Shown: positions 42,377 to 52,269, counted from the stretch's first letter. The stretch is 64,000 nucleotides of DNA from Symbiodinium natans (GCA_905221605.1 CAJNDS010002202.1:647001-711000), one strand, 5' to 3'. Translations and numbers: made by a program. Notes: generated by a model not told the origin, from the letters alone.

Positions 42377-42461
42377 GCGAAGAGCCAGCAAGTCAGATGT
42401 GGATACAACGCCGGCTTGGCAGGCACAAGGCTGCGGCCAAGGGCCGTTTCCAGAGCGTTGT
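42377..42461 (-). CDS. Exon, gene unidentified
   Basis: The 85 bp read NALETALGRSLVPAKPALYP and on. The acceptor is GCTCAACAAG and the donor is GC|GTAGAGC. A small open piece at 42663-42684 (VTFLEPP) between ATAG and GTGGGTTAG may be a microexon. Confidence 0.6.
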
Positions 42462-42479
42462 CTTGTTGAGCATAGAAAC

Positions 42480-42653
42480 CCTGAACCCTAAACCCTAAAC
42501 CCTAAACCCTAGACCCTAGACCCTAGACCCTAAACCCTAAACCCTAAAACTTAAACCCTAAACCCTAAACCCTAAACCCTAAACCCTAAACCCTAAACCC
42601 TAAACCCTAAACCCTAAACCCTAAACCCTAAACCCTAAACCCTAAACCCTAAA
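42480..42653 (+). repeat. CCCTAAA array
   Basis: About 24 units with a few CTAGACC variants lie between two exons. Confidence 0.95.
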
Positions 42654-42854
42654 CTAACCCACCCGGCGGCTCCAAGAAAGTGACCTATGGCTAGTTTGGG
42701 CTAGTTGGAACCCGGGGGATTGCAAGGCGTGATAGGGACTCATGCATTGTGCGGTTTAGGGTTTAGGGTTTAGGGTTTAGGGTGTAGGGTTTAGGGTTTA
42801 GGGTTTAGGGTTAGGGGTTTCGGGGTTTAGGGTCATGACACCTAAACCCTCAAC

Positions 42855-42934
42855 CTCTGTTTCATCCCCGAAGCCGAGAAGCCCCTGCAGCCCTCAACTT
42901 GCAACACCCGGCGTCCGAACTTCTCACCCAAACC
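42855..42934 (-). CDS. Exon, gene unidentified
   Basis: Twenty-six codons plus two bases read GLGEKFGRRVLQVEGCRGFS and on. The acceptor is TTAGCTTTGCAG and the donor is AG|GTTGAGGG. Confidence 0.7.
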
Positions 42935-43095
42935 CTGCAAAGCTAAGGCGCAGCCCTCTAAACCCTAAACCCTAACCCTAAACCCTAGCCCTAAACCCTA
43001 AACCCTATGGCCCTAAACCCTCAACCCTAAACCCTAAACCCTGAACCCTGAACCCTGAACACCCTCCCCTCCCAACCCTAAACCTGAGTTCTAAC

Positions 43096-43177
43096 AATTC
43101 CTGCGGAAAACGAAGCCCGCGGGACCTTCTACACCCTCCTTCGCACGGGGGTTCATGGGTAGCTCACCTTGACTCGG
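43096..43177 (-). CDS. Exon bounded upstream by an F5 element
   Basis: Twenty-seven codons plus one base read PSQGELPMNPRAKEGVEGPA and on. The acceptor TGCTAAGAGCAG is the 3' end of the F5 element at 43178-43286 and the donor is T|GTTAGAAC. Confidence 0.68.
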
Positions 43178-43286
43178 CTGCTCTTAGCAGGGTAGCTATA
43201 AATGAAATTTTTAGCTGCCTTCTTAAGAAACCCAATAAACCCAAAAAGGCTAAAGATGTAAAGTTACAGTAAAGCACCACAAAGTT
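43178..43286 (-). other. F5 element acting as the 3' part of an intron
   Basis: It shares GGTGCTTTACTGTAAC and TTGGGTTTATTGGGTTT with the other F5 copies and ends CTAAGAGCAG at a good exon. Above it the minus strand reads DSFNLMDVELQ|GTTCTC, so the donor lies just outside the element. Confidence 0.6.
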
Positions 43287-43755
43287 GAGAACCTGCAGCT
43301 CCACGTCCATCAAGTTAAAAGAGTCGAGGGTTTAGGCTTTAGGGTTTACGGCTTGGGGTTTAGGGTTTAAGCCTACCACAAGAAACCGTCTTTTCGGCTT
43401 TGACTAGAACGCCCTGTGTAGGTGTCTTAAGCAACCTACCCAAACAAGTAGGCTTTGGGATGTTTAGGGTAAGCCATAAAACCTTGCTAAAAGCCTTGCC
43501 GGCCTGGTATTTGAATAGTCGCAAACTTGATAAACACCCTAAAACCTAAACTCTAAACCCTAAACCTTAAACCCTAAACCCGAACTCTAAACCCTAAACC
43601 CCTAAACCCCTACTTGACAAGAGCCCTGGGGTTTGGAGGTTTAAGGTGTTCGGTGGAGGCTTTAGGGTTTAGGTCTAGGAGGAGCGGAGCAACCCTGTGA
43701 CGCCACATGTTGTGGACAAGCTAAAGCCTAGGAACATGCATCCTATAGTATCCCT

Positions 43756-43841
43756 AGGGCTCCAAGTACACAAATAATACCTACATTGGGGTCTAAAGTC
43801 AGTAAATAATACCTACTTTGGGCTATTCGGAGCCTTAGGGT
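43756..43841. repeat. F7 inverted-repeat element
   Basis: CTAGGGCTCCAAGTA and GGAGCCTTAGGG are the termini around two AATAATACCTAC blocks. A second copy at 57590-57697 has telomere-like repeats in its centre. Confidence 0.75.
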
Positions 43842-43905
43842 ATGGGGCTTAGGAGTTGGGGTTCAGGGGTTTAGGCTACAGGGTCATAGCTACCTTCTAG
43901 TTTGC

Positions 43906-44014
43906 CTGGGTAGCCCAGCAACCACATTATCATAAGGGCACCCTTTTTTGGGTTGGTTGTCTTTAGAAGGGAACCCATAACCAAAAACAAGGGTAAAGGG
44001 TAACACTGGGCTAC
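43906..44014 (-). other. F1 element that is exactly an intron
   Basis: On the minus strand the 109-bp element begins GTAGCCCAGTG and ends CTGGGCTACCCAG, giving canonical GT and AG ends and inverted termini. It abuts the clear exon 44015-44104 on its 5' side. Confidence 0.68.
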
Positions 44015-44104
44015 CATGTTGCAAGAAACCCTGCCAACAACTACCCATGTATCTCCCCATTCTCAGGAGAACATGGCATCCATCTTCTCCAAGAGAGCGC
44101 GCGC
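44015..44104 (-). CDS. Exon ending at an F1 element
   Basis: The 90 bp read ARSLGEDGCHVLLRMGRYMG and SCWQGFLQH. The acceptor is TTGTGTTGTCCAAG and the donor is G|GTAGCCC. Confidence 0.68.
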
Positions 44105-44322
44105 CTTGGACAACACAAGGGGCTTATGACAGGGCTTATGGATTAGGGATTAGGGGCGAGGGTTTAGGTTTGGGGGTTAGGGTTTAGGGTTTAGGGCGTA
44201 GGGCTTAGGGCTTAGGGCTTAGGGCTTAGGGCTTGGGGTTTAGGGTTTGGGGTTTAGGGTTCAGGGTTCAGGGTTTAGGGTTTCGGATCCAGTGGTTACA
44301 GGATGGGGCTCATATGCCTCAC

Positions 44323-44356
44323 CATGAGTAGCACGGCAACCGAACAGTTCAAAGTC
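44323..44356 (-). CDS. Small exon with strong splice sites
   Basis: The 34 bp read DFELFGCRATH. The acceptor is TTCTGGTTGGCCCTTAG and the donor is G|GTGAGG. Confidence 0.58.
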
Positions 44357-44884
44357 CTAAGGGCCAACCAGAAGACAGCCACGTGGTCCCGTAATCTGGG
44401 CCCTTAAGTGGGGACCCCTTATATGCCCCGTATATAACCCTACATTACCCAAGGGCCCATACTTCAGAACTCTGTAAAGGCGGTAAGGAACCAATTTCAG
44501 GGACCGTGTAACTACCCGTAGACAAGCAAAGAAAAAGGTATCCTACGTTGCTTCCCGAGATGCCCTAAACTTTGCACTTGAAGTATGTACTTTGCAAGTC
44601 CCGCAGAAGTCCGAACTTGAGGGTCAGGATGGGGACTTAGGGCTTACCTGTGACCTTATAATGTAGCCACAGCTTTAAGGGATATACCTACTGAGTACTG
44701 AGTAGGGGGTACTTGCTACTAAGCTGCTGTAGGTAGATAGGGTCTAGGGTTTAGGGTTTAGGGTTTAGGGTTTTAGGGTTTAGGGTTTAGGGTTTAGGGT
44801 TTAGGGTTTAAGGTTTAGGGTTTAGGGTTTAGGGTTTAGGGTTTAGGTTTAGGGTTTAGGGTAGGGTTCAGGAAGTTTGGGGAC

Positions 44885-44957
44885 TGCCAGTTTGAGCTCG
44901 AGGTCTGGGTTGGTGGCAGTCAATCCACGGAGGCGTGATGCAAGGCACGCTGCTTGG
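44885..44957 (-). CDS. Exon, gene unidentified
   Basis: One base plus 24 codons read QAACLASRLRGLTATNPDLE and on. The acceptor is TTTTTGCGCGCAG and the donor is GCA|GTCCCC. Confidence 0.68.
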
Positions 44958-45050
44958 CTGCGCGCAAAAACCCTAAACCCTAAACCCTAAACCCTAAAAC
45001 CCTAAAACCCTAAACCCTAAACCCTAAACCCTAAACCCTAAACCCTAAAC

Positions 45051-45140
45051 CGCAGCATGAAGTCGTCTTTATTGAGCAGGGTTCCTTGTCGAAAGAGCCC
45101 TGTGCCTTATGAATGTGCTCCTCGATGAAATCGAGTTGGC
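45051..45140 (-). CDS. Exon, gene unidentified
   Basis: The 90 bp read QLDFIEEHIHKAQGSFDKEP and on. The acceptor is GCAAGTTGAG and the donor is G|GTTTAGGG at a CCCTAAA array. Confidence 0.68.
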
Positions 45141-45230
45141 CTCAACTTGCCTGTTTAGGGTTTAGGGGTTGTTTAGGGTTTAGGGTTTAGGGCATAGGCT
45201 TTGGGGTTTAGGGTTTAAGGATTAAAGCCG

Positions 45231-45294
45231 TTAGTTCTGGAATACTTCGACGCCAAGCCCATCCGAGCTCCAGCAACCCCGGGCGAAAACCACT
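45231..45294 (-). CDS. Probable last exon of a host gene
   Basis: One base plus 20 codons read VVFARGCWSSDGLGVEVFQN, then TAA. The acceptor is AAACCCCTAG. No donor; CCCTAAA-type repeats follow in the gene's sense. Confidence 0.62.
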
Positions 45295-45537
45295 CTAGGG
45301 GTTTAGGGTTTAGGGTTTAGGGTTTAGGGTTTAGGGTTTAGGGTTTAGGGTTTATTACCCCTACACAAAAACCTGAACCCTCAACCCTCAACCTCCAACC
45401 CTAAACCCTCAACCCCGAAACCCTAAACCCTGGGCCCTAAACCCTAAACCCTAAACCCTAAACCCTAAACCCTGAACCCTAAACCCTAAACCCTAATTAA
45501 ACCCTAAACCCGAAACCCTAAACCCTAAACCCTGAAC

Positions 45538-45605
45538 CAGCTCTCTTCTTCTCCAGGCCCCCCTGCGCGCTTCTTTGGGATGTCAAAGCTCAGGTCTCCC
45601 CCGAC
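45538..45605 (-). CDS. Exon, gene unidentified
   Basis: Twenty-two codons plus two bases read VGGDLSFDIPKKRAGGPGEE and on. The acceptor is AACGCCCAG and the donor is TG|GTTCAGGG. Confidence 0.7.
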
Positions 45606-45719
45606 CTGGGCGTTCAAGGTTTAGGGTTTAGGGTTTAGGGTTTAGGGTTTAGGGTTTAGGGTTTAGGGTTTAGGGTTTAGGGTTTAGGGTTTAGGGTTTA
45701 GGGCTTCGCGATTCGGGAC

Positions 45720-45765
45720 CCCAATAAGGTACCCCTCATTCCGGAAACCCCCGACCTCAGAGGAG
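45720..45765 (-). CDS. Exon, gene unidentified
   Basis: The 46 bp read SSEVGGFRNEGYLIG. The acceptor is AAGCCTGCAG. The donor GGG|GTCCCG is plausible, but the frame also stays open into the repeats. Confidence 0.48.
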
Positions 45766-46174
45766 CTGCAGGCTTTTTGGGGGCTTGGGGGCTTACGGTC
45801 TTAGGGTTTGGGGTTTAGGGTTTGGTGTTTGGGGTGTAGGGTTTAGGGTTTGGGGTGCAGGGTTCAGGGTTGAGGTTTAGGGTTTAGGTTTAGGGATTGG
45901 GGTTTAGGGTTTTGGGGCTTGGGGTTCAGGGTTGCAGGTTCAGAGTTTGGGGTTCAGGGTTTGGGGTGTATAGGGTTTGGGGTTCAGGGTGCCCCAGGAA
46001 CGGTTTTTCCGCAGGTTATTTCAAAACCCTATGAGGCGCTTCGTGTTCGGGCCTTAGGGTTTAGGGACTCCTAAACAAGATTGCCTTGGCACCATTGTGT
46101 AAGGATCCCTAAACCCTAAACCCTAAACCCTAAACCCTAAACCCTAAACCCTAAACCCTAAACCGGTTACTTAC

Positions 46175-46239
46175 CAGGTCGTCAACTGCCATCCAGACAG
46201 GCCCTTTGACCTCCGGCTCTCGAGCCGCGGCAACCGGGG
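46175..46239 (-). CDS. Exon, gene unidentified
   Basis: Two bases plus 21 codons read PVAAAREPEVKGPVWMAVDD and on. The donor is the consensus CTG|GTAAGT. The acceptor is CCCCTAAG, straight from the repeat. Confidence 0.72.
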
Positions 46240-46342
46240 CTTAGGGGCTTAGGGGTTTATAGGGGTTTAGGGGTTTAGGGGTTTAGGGGTTTAGGGGTTT
46301 AGGGTTTAGGGTTTAGGGTTTAGGGTTTAGGGTTTAGGGGTT
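46240..46342 (+). repeat. TTTAGGGG and TTTAGGG array
   Basis: About six units of the 8-bp form TTTAGGGG pass into six of the 7-bp form. The same 8-bp form makes up CCCCTAAA at 50586-50740. Confidence 0.92.
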
Positions 46343-46369
46343 TGGCATCCCGCAGACTTCTATTAGAAC

Positions 46370-46419
46370 CGATGCATCCCACGCAGCGGATGTTCATCGC
46401 GCCGGCTTCGGTCAGGACG
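46370..46419 (-). CDS. Copia-derived fragment, second part
   Basis: The 50 bp read VLTEAGAMNIRCVGCI. LTEAG followed by RS/RC recalls the stretch just after integrase in dinoflagellate copia proteins (from memory). The acceptor is CAAACGCACAG and the donor is G|GTTCTAAT. Its entry phase does not match 46543-46678. Confidence 0.45.
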
Positions 46420-46542
46420 CTGTGCGTTTGGGACCTTTCAGCTTGCCCACCCTGACACGGTGCCTAACGAGAAACGAAAATTTCCAAAAGAATCCGGAAA
46501 AAGAAACTCCACGCAAATCCACGTTTTTTAGGCCTCACATAC

Positions 46543-46678
46543 GCCTTTGACCCAGCGAACTTGAGCTTTGTTTCCAGGCTTGGGCAGCTTTGCCAGCACC
46601 ACTTCGCCAAACGCACACAGGTCTCCTGTGTAGTTGTAGTCGGTGCCGTTCATAGCACGGAAAGGAGTGCACCCGTCG
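46543..46678 (-). CDS. Copia-type integrase fragment kept as an exon-like block
   Basis: One base plus 45 codons read DGCTPFRAMNGTDYNYTGDL, then CAFGEVVLAKLPKPGNKAQV and RWVKG. A G.TP(Y/F)...FGE..LAK...RWVKG pattern is typical of the C-terminal part of copia integrases. The block is stop-free and bounded by CCCAAAAACAG and GGC|GTATGTGAGG. It may be a captured piece of an older copia element. Confidence 0.6.
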
Positions 46679-47289
46679 CTGTTTTTGGGTAGGGTTTGGG
46701 GTGTTGGGGTTCAAGGGTTGAGGCGTGTGTGTTTTGTTGGATTAAGTGGCTTAGGGCTCACAGGGTTTAGGGTTTGCAGGGGTCAGGGGTTCAAGGTTTA
46801 GGCTTTAGGGTTTGGGTTTTAGGGCTTGGGGCTTTCGAACTTTTGGGTTCTGCAGCCCTTCCAAGCCCATAATTGGGGTTGTGCAGATGCCGACTGACCC
46901 CAATCCCCCAAACCCGATTTCTTGACTAGGGTTTAGGGTTTGGTTTAGGGTTTAGGGTTTCGGGCTTCGGGCTTCGGGTTTCGGGTTTACGGTTTGTAGG
47001 GCTTGGGGGAAGCTGCCTTCATGTCTATTTCCTCGGCCATAGACCCTAAATAAAAGACACCAACCTCAAACACAAGCACCGGTCTACTCTGGGCAAGCCC
47101 TGAACCCTGCGAGCCATAAATCTAGGAGTTATACCTGGGAGTCTTCGGGGGGTCCCTTTTTCAAGATCACTACGGGAAAATAGTCCCTTTTTCGGGAACT
47201 AAGGGCCACCCGAAACCCTAAACCCCAAACCCTAAACCCTAAACCCCCCGTAAAACCCTACAAGGGGATCCCGTTTCACTCCTCTCAGC

Positions 47290-47370
47290 CCCACGCGCGC
47301 GGGTTCACCTCGAAGATACAAATGCTGCCGTCGGCCCGCAGCTTGTAGTTGAAGTTGCAAATCCCGCCTT
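47290..47370 (-). CDS. Exon resembling the end of an ATP-grasp domain
   Basis: It reads GGICNFNYKLRADGSICIFE and VNPRAW. The pattern CNFN.KLR.DGS..IFEVNPR is characteristic of the metal-binding end of an ATP-grasp fold (resemblance judged from memory). The acceptor is CCTAAGCAAG. The likely donor is of GC type, G|GCTGAGAGG; otherwise a TGA follows at once. Confidence 0.65.
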
Positions 47371-48494
47371 CTTGCTTAGGGTTTAGGGGTTTAGGGGTTA
47401 GGAGTTAGGGGTTTAGGGGTTTAGGGGCTGAGGGGTTGAGGGGTTTAGGGTTTGGGGTTTAGGGTTTAGGGTTTAGGGGTTGGGGTTTGGGGATTGGGGT
47501 TTGGGGCTCATTCGGGAGATCTAGGGTTTAGGGGAGGGGTTCAAGGCTGAGAGTGCGGTTTAAGGTTGAGGGAGGATTGAGGATGTAGGGAGGTTAGGGG
47601 GGAGTTGCAAGTGTCCAGGGTTTAGGGTTTAGGGTTTAGGGTTTAGGGTTAGGGTTTAGGGTTTAGGGTTTAGGGTTCTCCAGAGCTGATCGAGGGCAGG
47701 GGGAGGTTGCTGTTTTGTGGGCTGTCGGGCTTTGATTTGATGGCTGAGGCTGTTGGGGTGTTGCATTACCCTAAACCCTAAACCCTAAACCCTAAACCCT
47801 AAACCCTAAACCCGAAACCCTAAACTCTAAACCCTAAACCCTAAACCCTAAACCCTAAACCCTAGTGGGGAAGTGAGGGTTTCGGGTCGAAGCCTTTCAG
47901 GTTTGGGCTTGAGGTAGCGGGGGAGTTTGGGGTTGAGGGTCGGGGGTTCAGAGTTGAGGGCTGTAGGGTGTCAATTGAAGGGTAGGTGTGTTTCGTCAAG
48001 CAATACCATAAGCACGGCAGCACACCGGATCTCAACCCTAAACCCTAAACCCTAAACCCTAAACCCTACACCCTAAACCCTAAACCCTAAACCCTAAACC
48101 GCCTAAACCCTCAACACACAAGCCTGGCCAAGATAAACTAGACATGCCCAAGCCCTCTGGATTGGGGGGTACCTTTGGGGGTAAAACCTCAGGGGCACGA
48201 TGATGCGAGCTAAGGTTTACGGTTAAGGGTTAAGGGTTGAGGGTTAAGGGTTGAGGGTTGAGGGTTGAGGGTCTAGGGTTTAGGGTTTAGGGTTTAGGGT
48301 TCAGGGTTCAGGGTTTAGGGTTTCGGGTTTAGGGTTTAGGGTTTAGGGTTTAGGGTTTAATAAGGCTGTTTAAGGTTTAGGATTTGGGGTTTAGGGTTTA
48401 GGGTTGAGGGTTTAGGGTTTAAGGCTGTTTAGGGTTTAGGGTTTAGGGTTTAGGGTTTAGGGTTTAGGGTTTAGGGTTTAGGGTTTAAGGTTAG

Positions 48495-48557
48495 GCTAAG
48501 CTGTCGGCTGAAGCCCACGAGGAACTTCTCCATGATCTGCAGGTGCTCAGCCTTTGG
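48495..48557 (-). CDS. Exon, left edge uncertain
   Basis: It reads PKAEHLQIMEKFLVGFSRQL and on. The acceptor is ATTAACTAAG. No GT donor precedes the CCTTAAACCC repeats that follow. Confidence 0.5.
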
Positions 48558-48841
48558 CTTAGTTAATTATAGGGTTTAGGGTTGAGGGTTTAGGGTTTAG
48601 GGTTTGGGTCTAGGGTTCTTCAGGGAGGGGGGGTTCAAGGGGGGTATGTAACCCAAGCTTCCCTGACGCTCCCCACTCCTCCCTAAACCGGAGCCGCAAA
48701 TGTTGAAACCCTAAACCCTAAACCCTAAACTAAACCCTAAACCCTAAACCCTAAACCCTAAACCCAAACCCTAATTATACACCCTAAACCCTAAGCCCTA
48801 AGCCCTAAACCCTAGACCCTAAAAAGTAACCCTAAACCTCT

Positions 48842-49330
48842 CTTTCATATATATTTTAAATGTTAAGGAGTTACTGGGCAAGGTCGCCGTTTTACTGGGC
48901 AAGGTCGCCGTTTTACTGGGCAAGGTCGCCGTTTTACTGGGCAAGGTCGGTTTTGGTCAAAAAATCGACCTGCCCAGTAAAACGGCGACCTTGCCCAGGA
49001 AAACGGCGACCTTGCCCAGTAAAACGGCGACCTTGCCCAGTAAAACGGCGACCTTCGGTCACAAAATCGACCTTGCCCAGTAAAACGGCGACCTTGTCCA
49101 CCAAAACGGCGACCTTGCCCAGTAAAACGGCCGTTTTACTGGGCAAGGTCGCCGTTTTACTGGGCAAGGTCGCCGTTTTACTGGGCAAGGTCGCCGTTTT
49201 ACTGGGCAAGGTCGATTTTTTGACCAAAACCGACCTTGCCCAGTAAAACGGCGACGTTGCCCAGTAAAACGGCGACCTTCGGTCACAAAATCGACCTTAC
49301 CCAGGAAAACGGCGACCTTGCCCAGTAAAG
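48842..49330. repeat. 21-bp satellite in alternating orientation
   Basis: Units of TTACTGGGCAAGGTCGCCGTT run forward (48870-48947), inverted (48970-49130), forward (49131-49212) and inverted (49225-49327). Spacers with GGTCGGTTTTGGTCAAAAAA and its reverse complement lie between blocks. The junction at 49130/49131 forms a perfect 56-bp palindrome (49103-49158). The apparent reading frames of 92-128 codons here are repeats of seven residues (LLGKVAV or PVKRRPC) and are not genes. Confidence 0.92.
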
Positions 49331-49612
49331 GCCTCAAGGCCGGGTGTGGCTTGTGTTAAGTGCTTGGTACTACGGCGTGATTGGTGCATCCGAAGAGAAA
49401 ATAAGTAACCTTCTATTTTCTTAATGTTATGGGATTCTTTGGGCGGGTGGGTTTTTTCCGTTGCCTAGATACAATGCTGGCCTGGTAAATGCTCGAACTT
49501 GAGATGCTGAACCCTAAACCCTAAACCCTAAACCCTAAACCCTAAACCCTAAACCCTTAACCTGCGGTTTCGGGCTGCAGGGTTCTTAGAGACGTCTATC
49601 CTGCCGGTAAAC

Positions 49613-49650
49613 GTGTCCGGCTGCTTCGTTGCGTTTGATCAAGCCACAGG
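49613..49650 (-). CDS. Small exon with strong acceptor
   Basis: The 38 bp read CGLIKRNEAAGH. The acceptor is CTCTTACATCTTCAG and the donor is CAC|GTTTACCGG. Confidence 0.58.
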
Positions 49651-50346
49651 CTGAAGATGTAAGAGCACTGAATAACCCTGCAGGTTTAGGGCGTAGGGTT
49701 GAGGGTTTAGGGGTTAGGGTTGAGGGTTTAGGGTTTAGGGTTTAGCGTTTCGGGTTTAGGTGCCGCAAGCCGGCGTCTGGGCTTTGGACCTCAAGTCCCC
49801 TGCAAACCCGGAAGCCCTAAACCCTAAACCCTATACCCTAAACCCTAAACCCCAACACCAGAAACCCTAAGCCCTCAACCCACACGAGGGAGGCCCGCCC
49901 CTAAATCTATAAGGCCTCCAACCTTAACCCTAAGTAAACCCCGGAAACCCTATAAACCCTGTAAACCCGATAAACCCCATCTGCCCTATAAACCCTATGA
50001 ACCCCTGTAACCACTGAAAATCCTATAACCCTATACACACGATAAAACCTCCAAACCCCTGTAAACACTGCAAACCCTAAGCCCTACACCCTCTCCTTAT
50101 AAACCGAAGGATGGTTTGTTTGTTTGGGATGCTTGGAAGTGGCCAAGGGCCCCAAACCCTTTAAGTTGCGGATAAACGCGAAAGTTTTAGGGTTGATTAA
50201 GAAGGCCACACAGGACAGGATGGACAAAGAACAGCCGAAACCCTAAACGTCAAGTCCTGAACCCTAAACCCTAAACCCTAAACCCTAAACCCTAAACCCT
50301 AAACCCTAAACCCTAAACCCTAAACCCTAAACCCTAAACCCTAAAC

Positions 50347-50414
50347 CCTAAGGACAGGCAAGCTTCCGGAACACTGCGGAGCTCCTGGTCTACCAGGCGC
50401 ACGTGTGGCCAGAC
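50347..50414 (-). CDS. Exon, gene unidentified
   Basis: The 68 bp read VWPHVRLVDQELRSVPEACL and on. The acceptor is GAACCCGAG and the donor is GG|GTTTAGGG at an array of about 13 units. Confidence 0.65.
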
Positions 50415-50585
50415 CTCGGGTTCAGGGTTTAGGGTTTAGGGTTTAGGGTTTAGGGTTTAGGGTTTAGGGTTTAGGGTTTAGGGTTTAGGGTTAGTCGCAG
50501 CGTGGCCCCACCCAAGTTACGCCAGAGACCCGAAAGCCCGGAAAAGCCCTAAACTGCCAACCTTCAAGCCTCAACTCTCAAGCCT

Positions 50586-50760
50586 AAACCCCTAAACCCC
50601 TAAACCCTGCCCTAAACCCCAAACCCCTAAACGCCTAAACCCCTAAACCCCTAAACGCCTAAACCCCTAAACCCCTAAACCCCTAAACCCCTAACCCCCT
50701 AAACCCCTAAACCCCTAAACCCCTAAACCCTACCCTAAACCCTAAACCCTAAACCCTAAA
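50586..50760 (+). repeat. CCCCTAAA (8-bp) array
   Basis: About 16 units of AAACCCCT with rare CGCCTAA changes pass into the 7-bp form. Confidence 0.92.
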
Positions 50761-51072
50761 CCCCTATAAACCCTAAACGCATAAACCCCAAAACATTCAA
50801 ACCCAAGCCCTCAGGAGCCCCCCAGGCCCGCCTAGTAGGGGACGAAAGGAGAGACCCCCATTTATTTAGGGTTTAGGGTTTAAGGTTTAGGGTTTAGGGT
50901 TTAGGGTTTCGGGTATATAGCAGGGGACACAAGTTAAGGGCCCATACTTCGGATCCCCTATTGGTAACAAACATGCCGCGGCTTTAGGGACTCGGTTCAG
51001 GGTTTAGGGTTTAGGGTTTAGGGTTTAGCCTTTAGGGTTTAGGGTTTAGGGTTTAGGGTTTAGGGTTTAGGG

Positions 51073-51343
51073 AGAGTTCAAAGGTTCGCAGCTTCCTCTC
51101 CTGGGCCACGATGTGATGCCGCAGCTTCCGTGCTTTGATGGGCTCGGTCAGAATTAAGACCGTGGGCAAGCCCCCTTTGTCGAAGACAGCCGTGCTGAAG
51201 CTGGCAGAGGCCATCCACTTCCGCGACCTCTTGGCACTGGGCCAACTGTTCCCACTTGCGTGCCTGGCTGCCCTGGCGGTCCACGCTGTGGTCTGGCAGA
51301 ACAGTTGGGTTGTCGTCAAACTCGGAATCTGGATCACACTCCC
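51073..51343 (-). pseudogene. Long coding block with one frame change
   Basis: From the acceptor GGCTAAG it reads ECDPDSEFDDNPTVLPDHSV, then RKWEQLAQCQEVAEVDG. Near 51190 the sense passes to another frame reading FSTAVFDKGGLPTVLILTEP and KARKLRHHIVAQERKLRTFE. Both parts have GC-rich third positions. A single-base break in a 270-bp exon, or a decayed gene, would explain it. I do not recognise the family. Confidence 0.55.
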
Positions 51344-51621
51344 TTAGCCTCCCCCCCCCCCCCCCCTAACCCTAAACTCCTAAGCTCCTACACTCCAAAC
51401 TCCTAAACTCCTCAACTCCTGAACTCCTGAACTCCTAAACTCCTAACCCCTGAACTCCCCCCCCAAAATCCTGAACCCTAAACACTAAACCCTGAGCCTA
51501 AACCCCAAACCCTAACCCCCCTGGGGGGGAAGGGAAAAGTGCACCCCAAGCCCATCCGAAACCCCAAGCCCCAAACCCCCAAACCCCCGACGATGCCCAA
51601 AGCAAAACCTAAGCCCTAAAC

Positions 51622-51666
51622 CCCAAGATCTTCCATCGAACTTAACGCTAAGAGGCACAGAGTTTC
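51622..51666 (-). CDS. Exon, gene unidentified
   Basis: Fifteen whole codons read ETLCLLALSSMEDLG. The acceptor is TTTTGCGTTTGCAG and the donor is G|GTTTAGGG. Confidence 0.6.
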
Positions 51667-51894
51667 CTGCAAACGCAAAACTCTAGGTTTAGGGTTTCTA
51701 GGGTTTGTAGGGTTTGTGGGGTTTGTAGGGTTTACAGGGCTTATAGGGATTATGAGCTGTTTACAGGTCTCCAGGATTTTGGGGTTTACAGGGTTGCGGC
51801 TTAGTGTTTAGGGCCCAGGGGGGCCTAGCTTCTGCTACACAGAAGGTGGGTATAAGTGGGTTGAGGGCATGGGGTTTGGGGTTTGGGGTTTGGG

Positions 51895-52013
51895 GTTAAA
51901 CCCTATAAACCCTATAAACCCTGTAAACCCTATAAACCCTATAAACCCTATAAACCCTATGAAACCCTCTAAAACCCTATAAACCCTATAAACCCGGTAA
52001 AACCCGATAAAAC
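51895..52013 (+). repeat. CCCTATAAA (9-bp) variant array
   Basis: About 12 units of CCCTATAAA with CTGT and CTAT changes. In minus-strand sense it begins exactly at the donor of exon 52014-52093 (G|GTTTTATCGGG), the place TTTAGGG occupies elsewhere. Confidence 0.92.
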
Positions 52014-52093
52014 CGCCGTGCCCATCAGCACCCCTGGGACTCCGCACATACGACTCGAGGGCATACTGATACCGGATGCCAGCCCAGTCCTCA
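52014..52093 (-). CDS. Exon, gene unidentified
   Basis: One base, 26 codons and one base read EDWAGIRYQYALESYVRSPR and on. The acceptor is CACCGGGCAG and the donor is G|GTTTTATC. Phase matches 52270-52331. Confidence 0.7.
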
Positions 52094-52269
52094 CTGCCCG
52101 GTGGCCACGGTTTAGGGTTTAGGGTTAAGGGTTAAGGGTTTTAGGGTTGAGGGTTCAGGGTTTAGGGTTTCGAGCCCAGGGATTAGGGTTTAACGGTTTA
52201 AGGGTTAAGGGTTCAGGGTTCAGGGTTTGAGGTTTGGAGTTTAGGGGATGGACTACGGCTTCGGGTTAC

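Noticed and set aside
48860-49337. Overlapping frames of 92-128 codons as satellite-encoded proteins
   Set aside because: They are seven-residue translations of a 21-bp satellite, open on both strands because 21 is a multiple of three.
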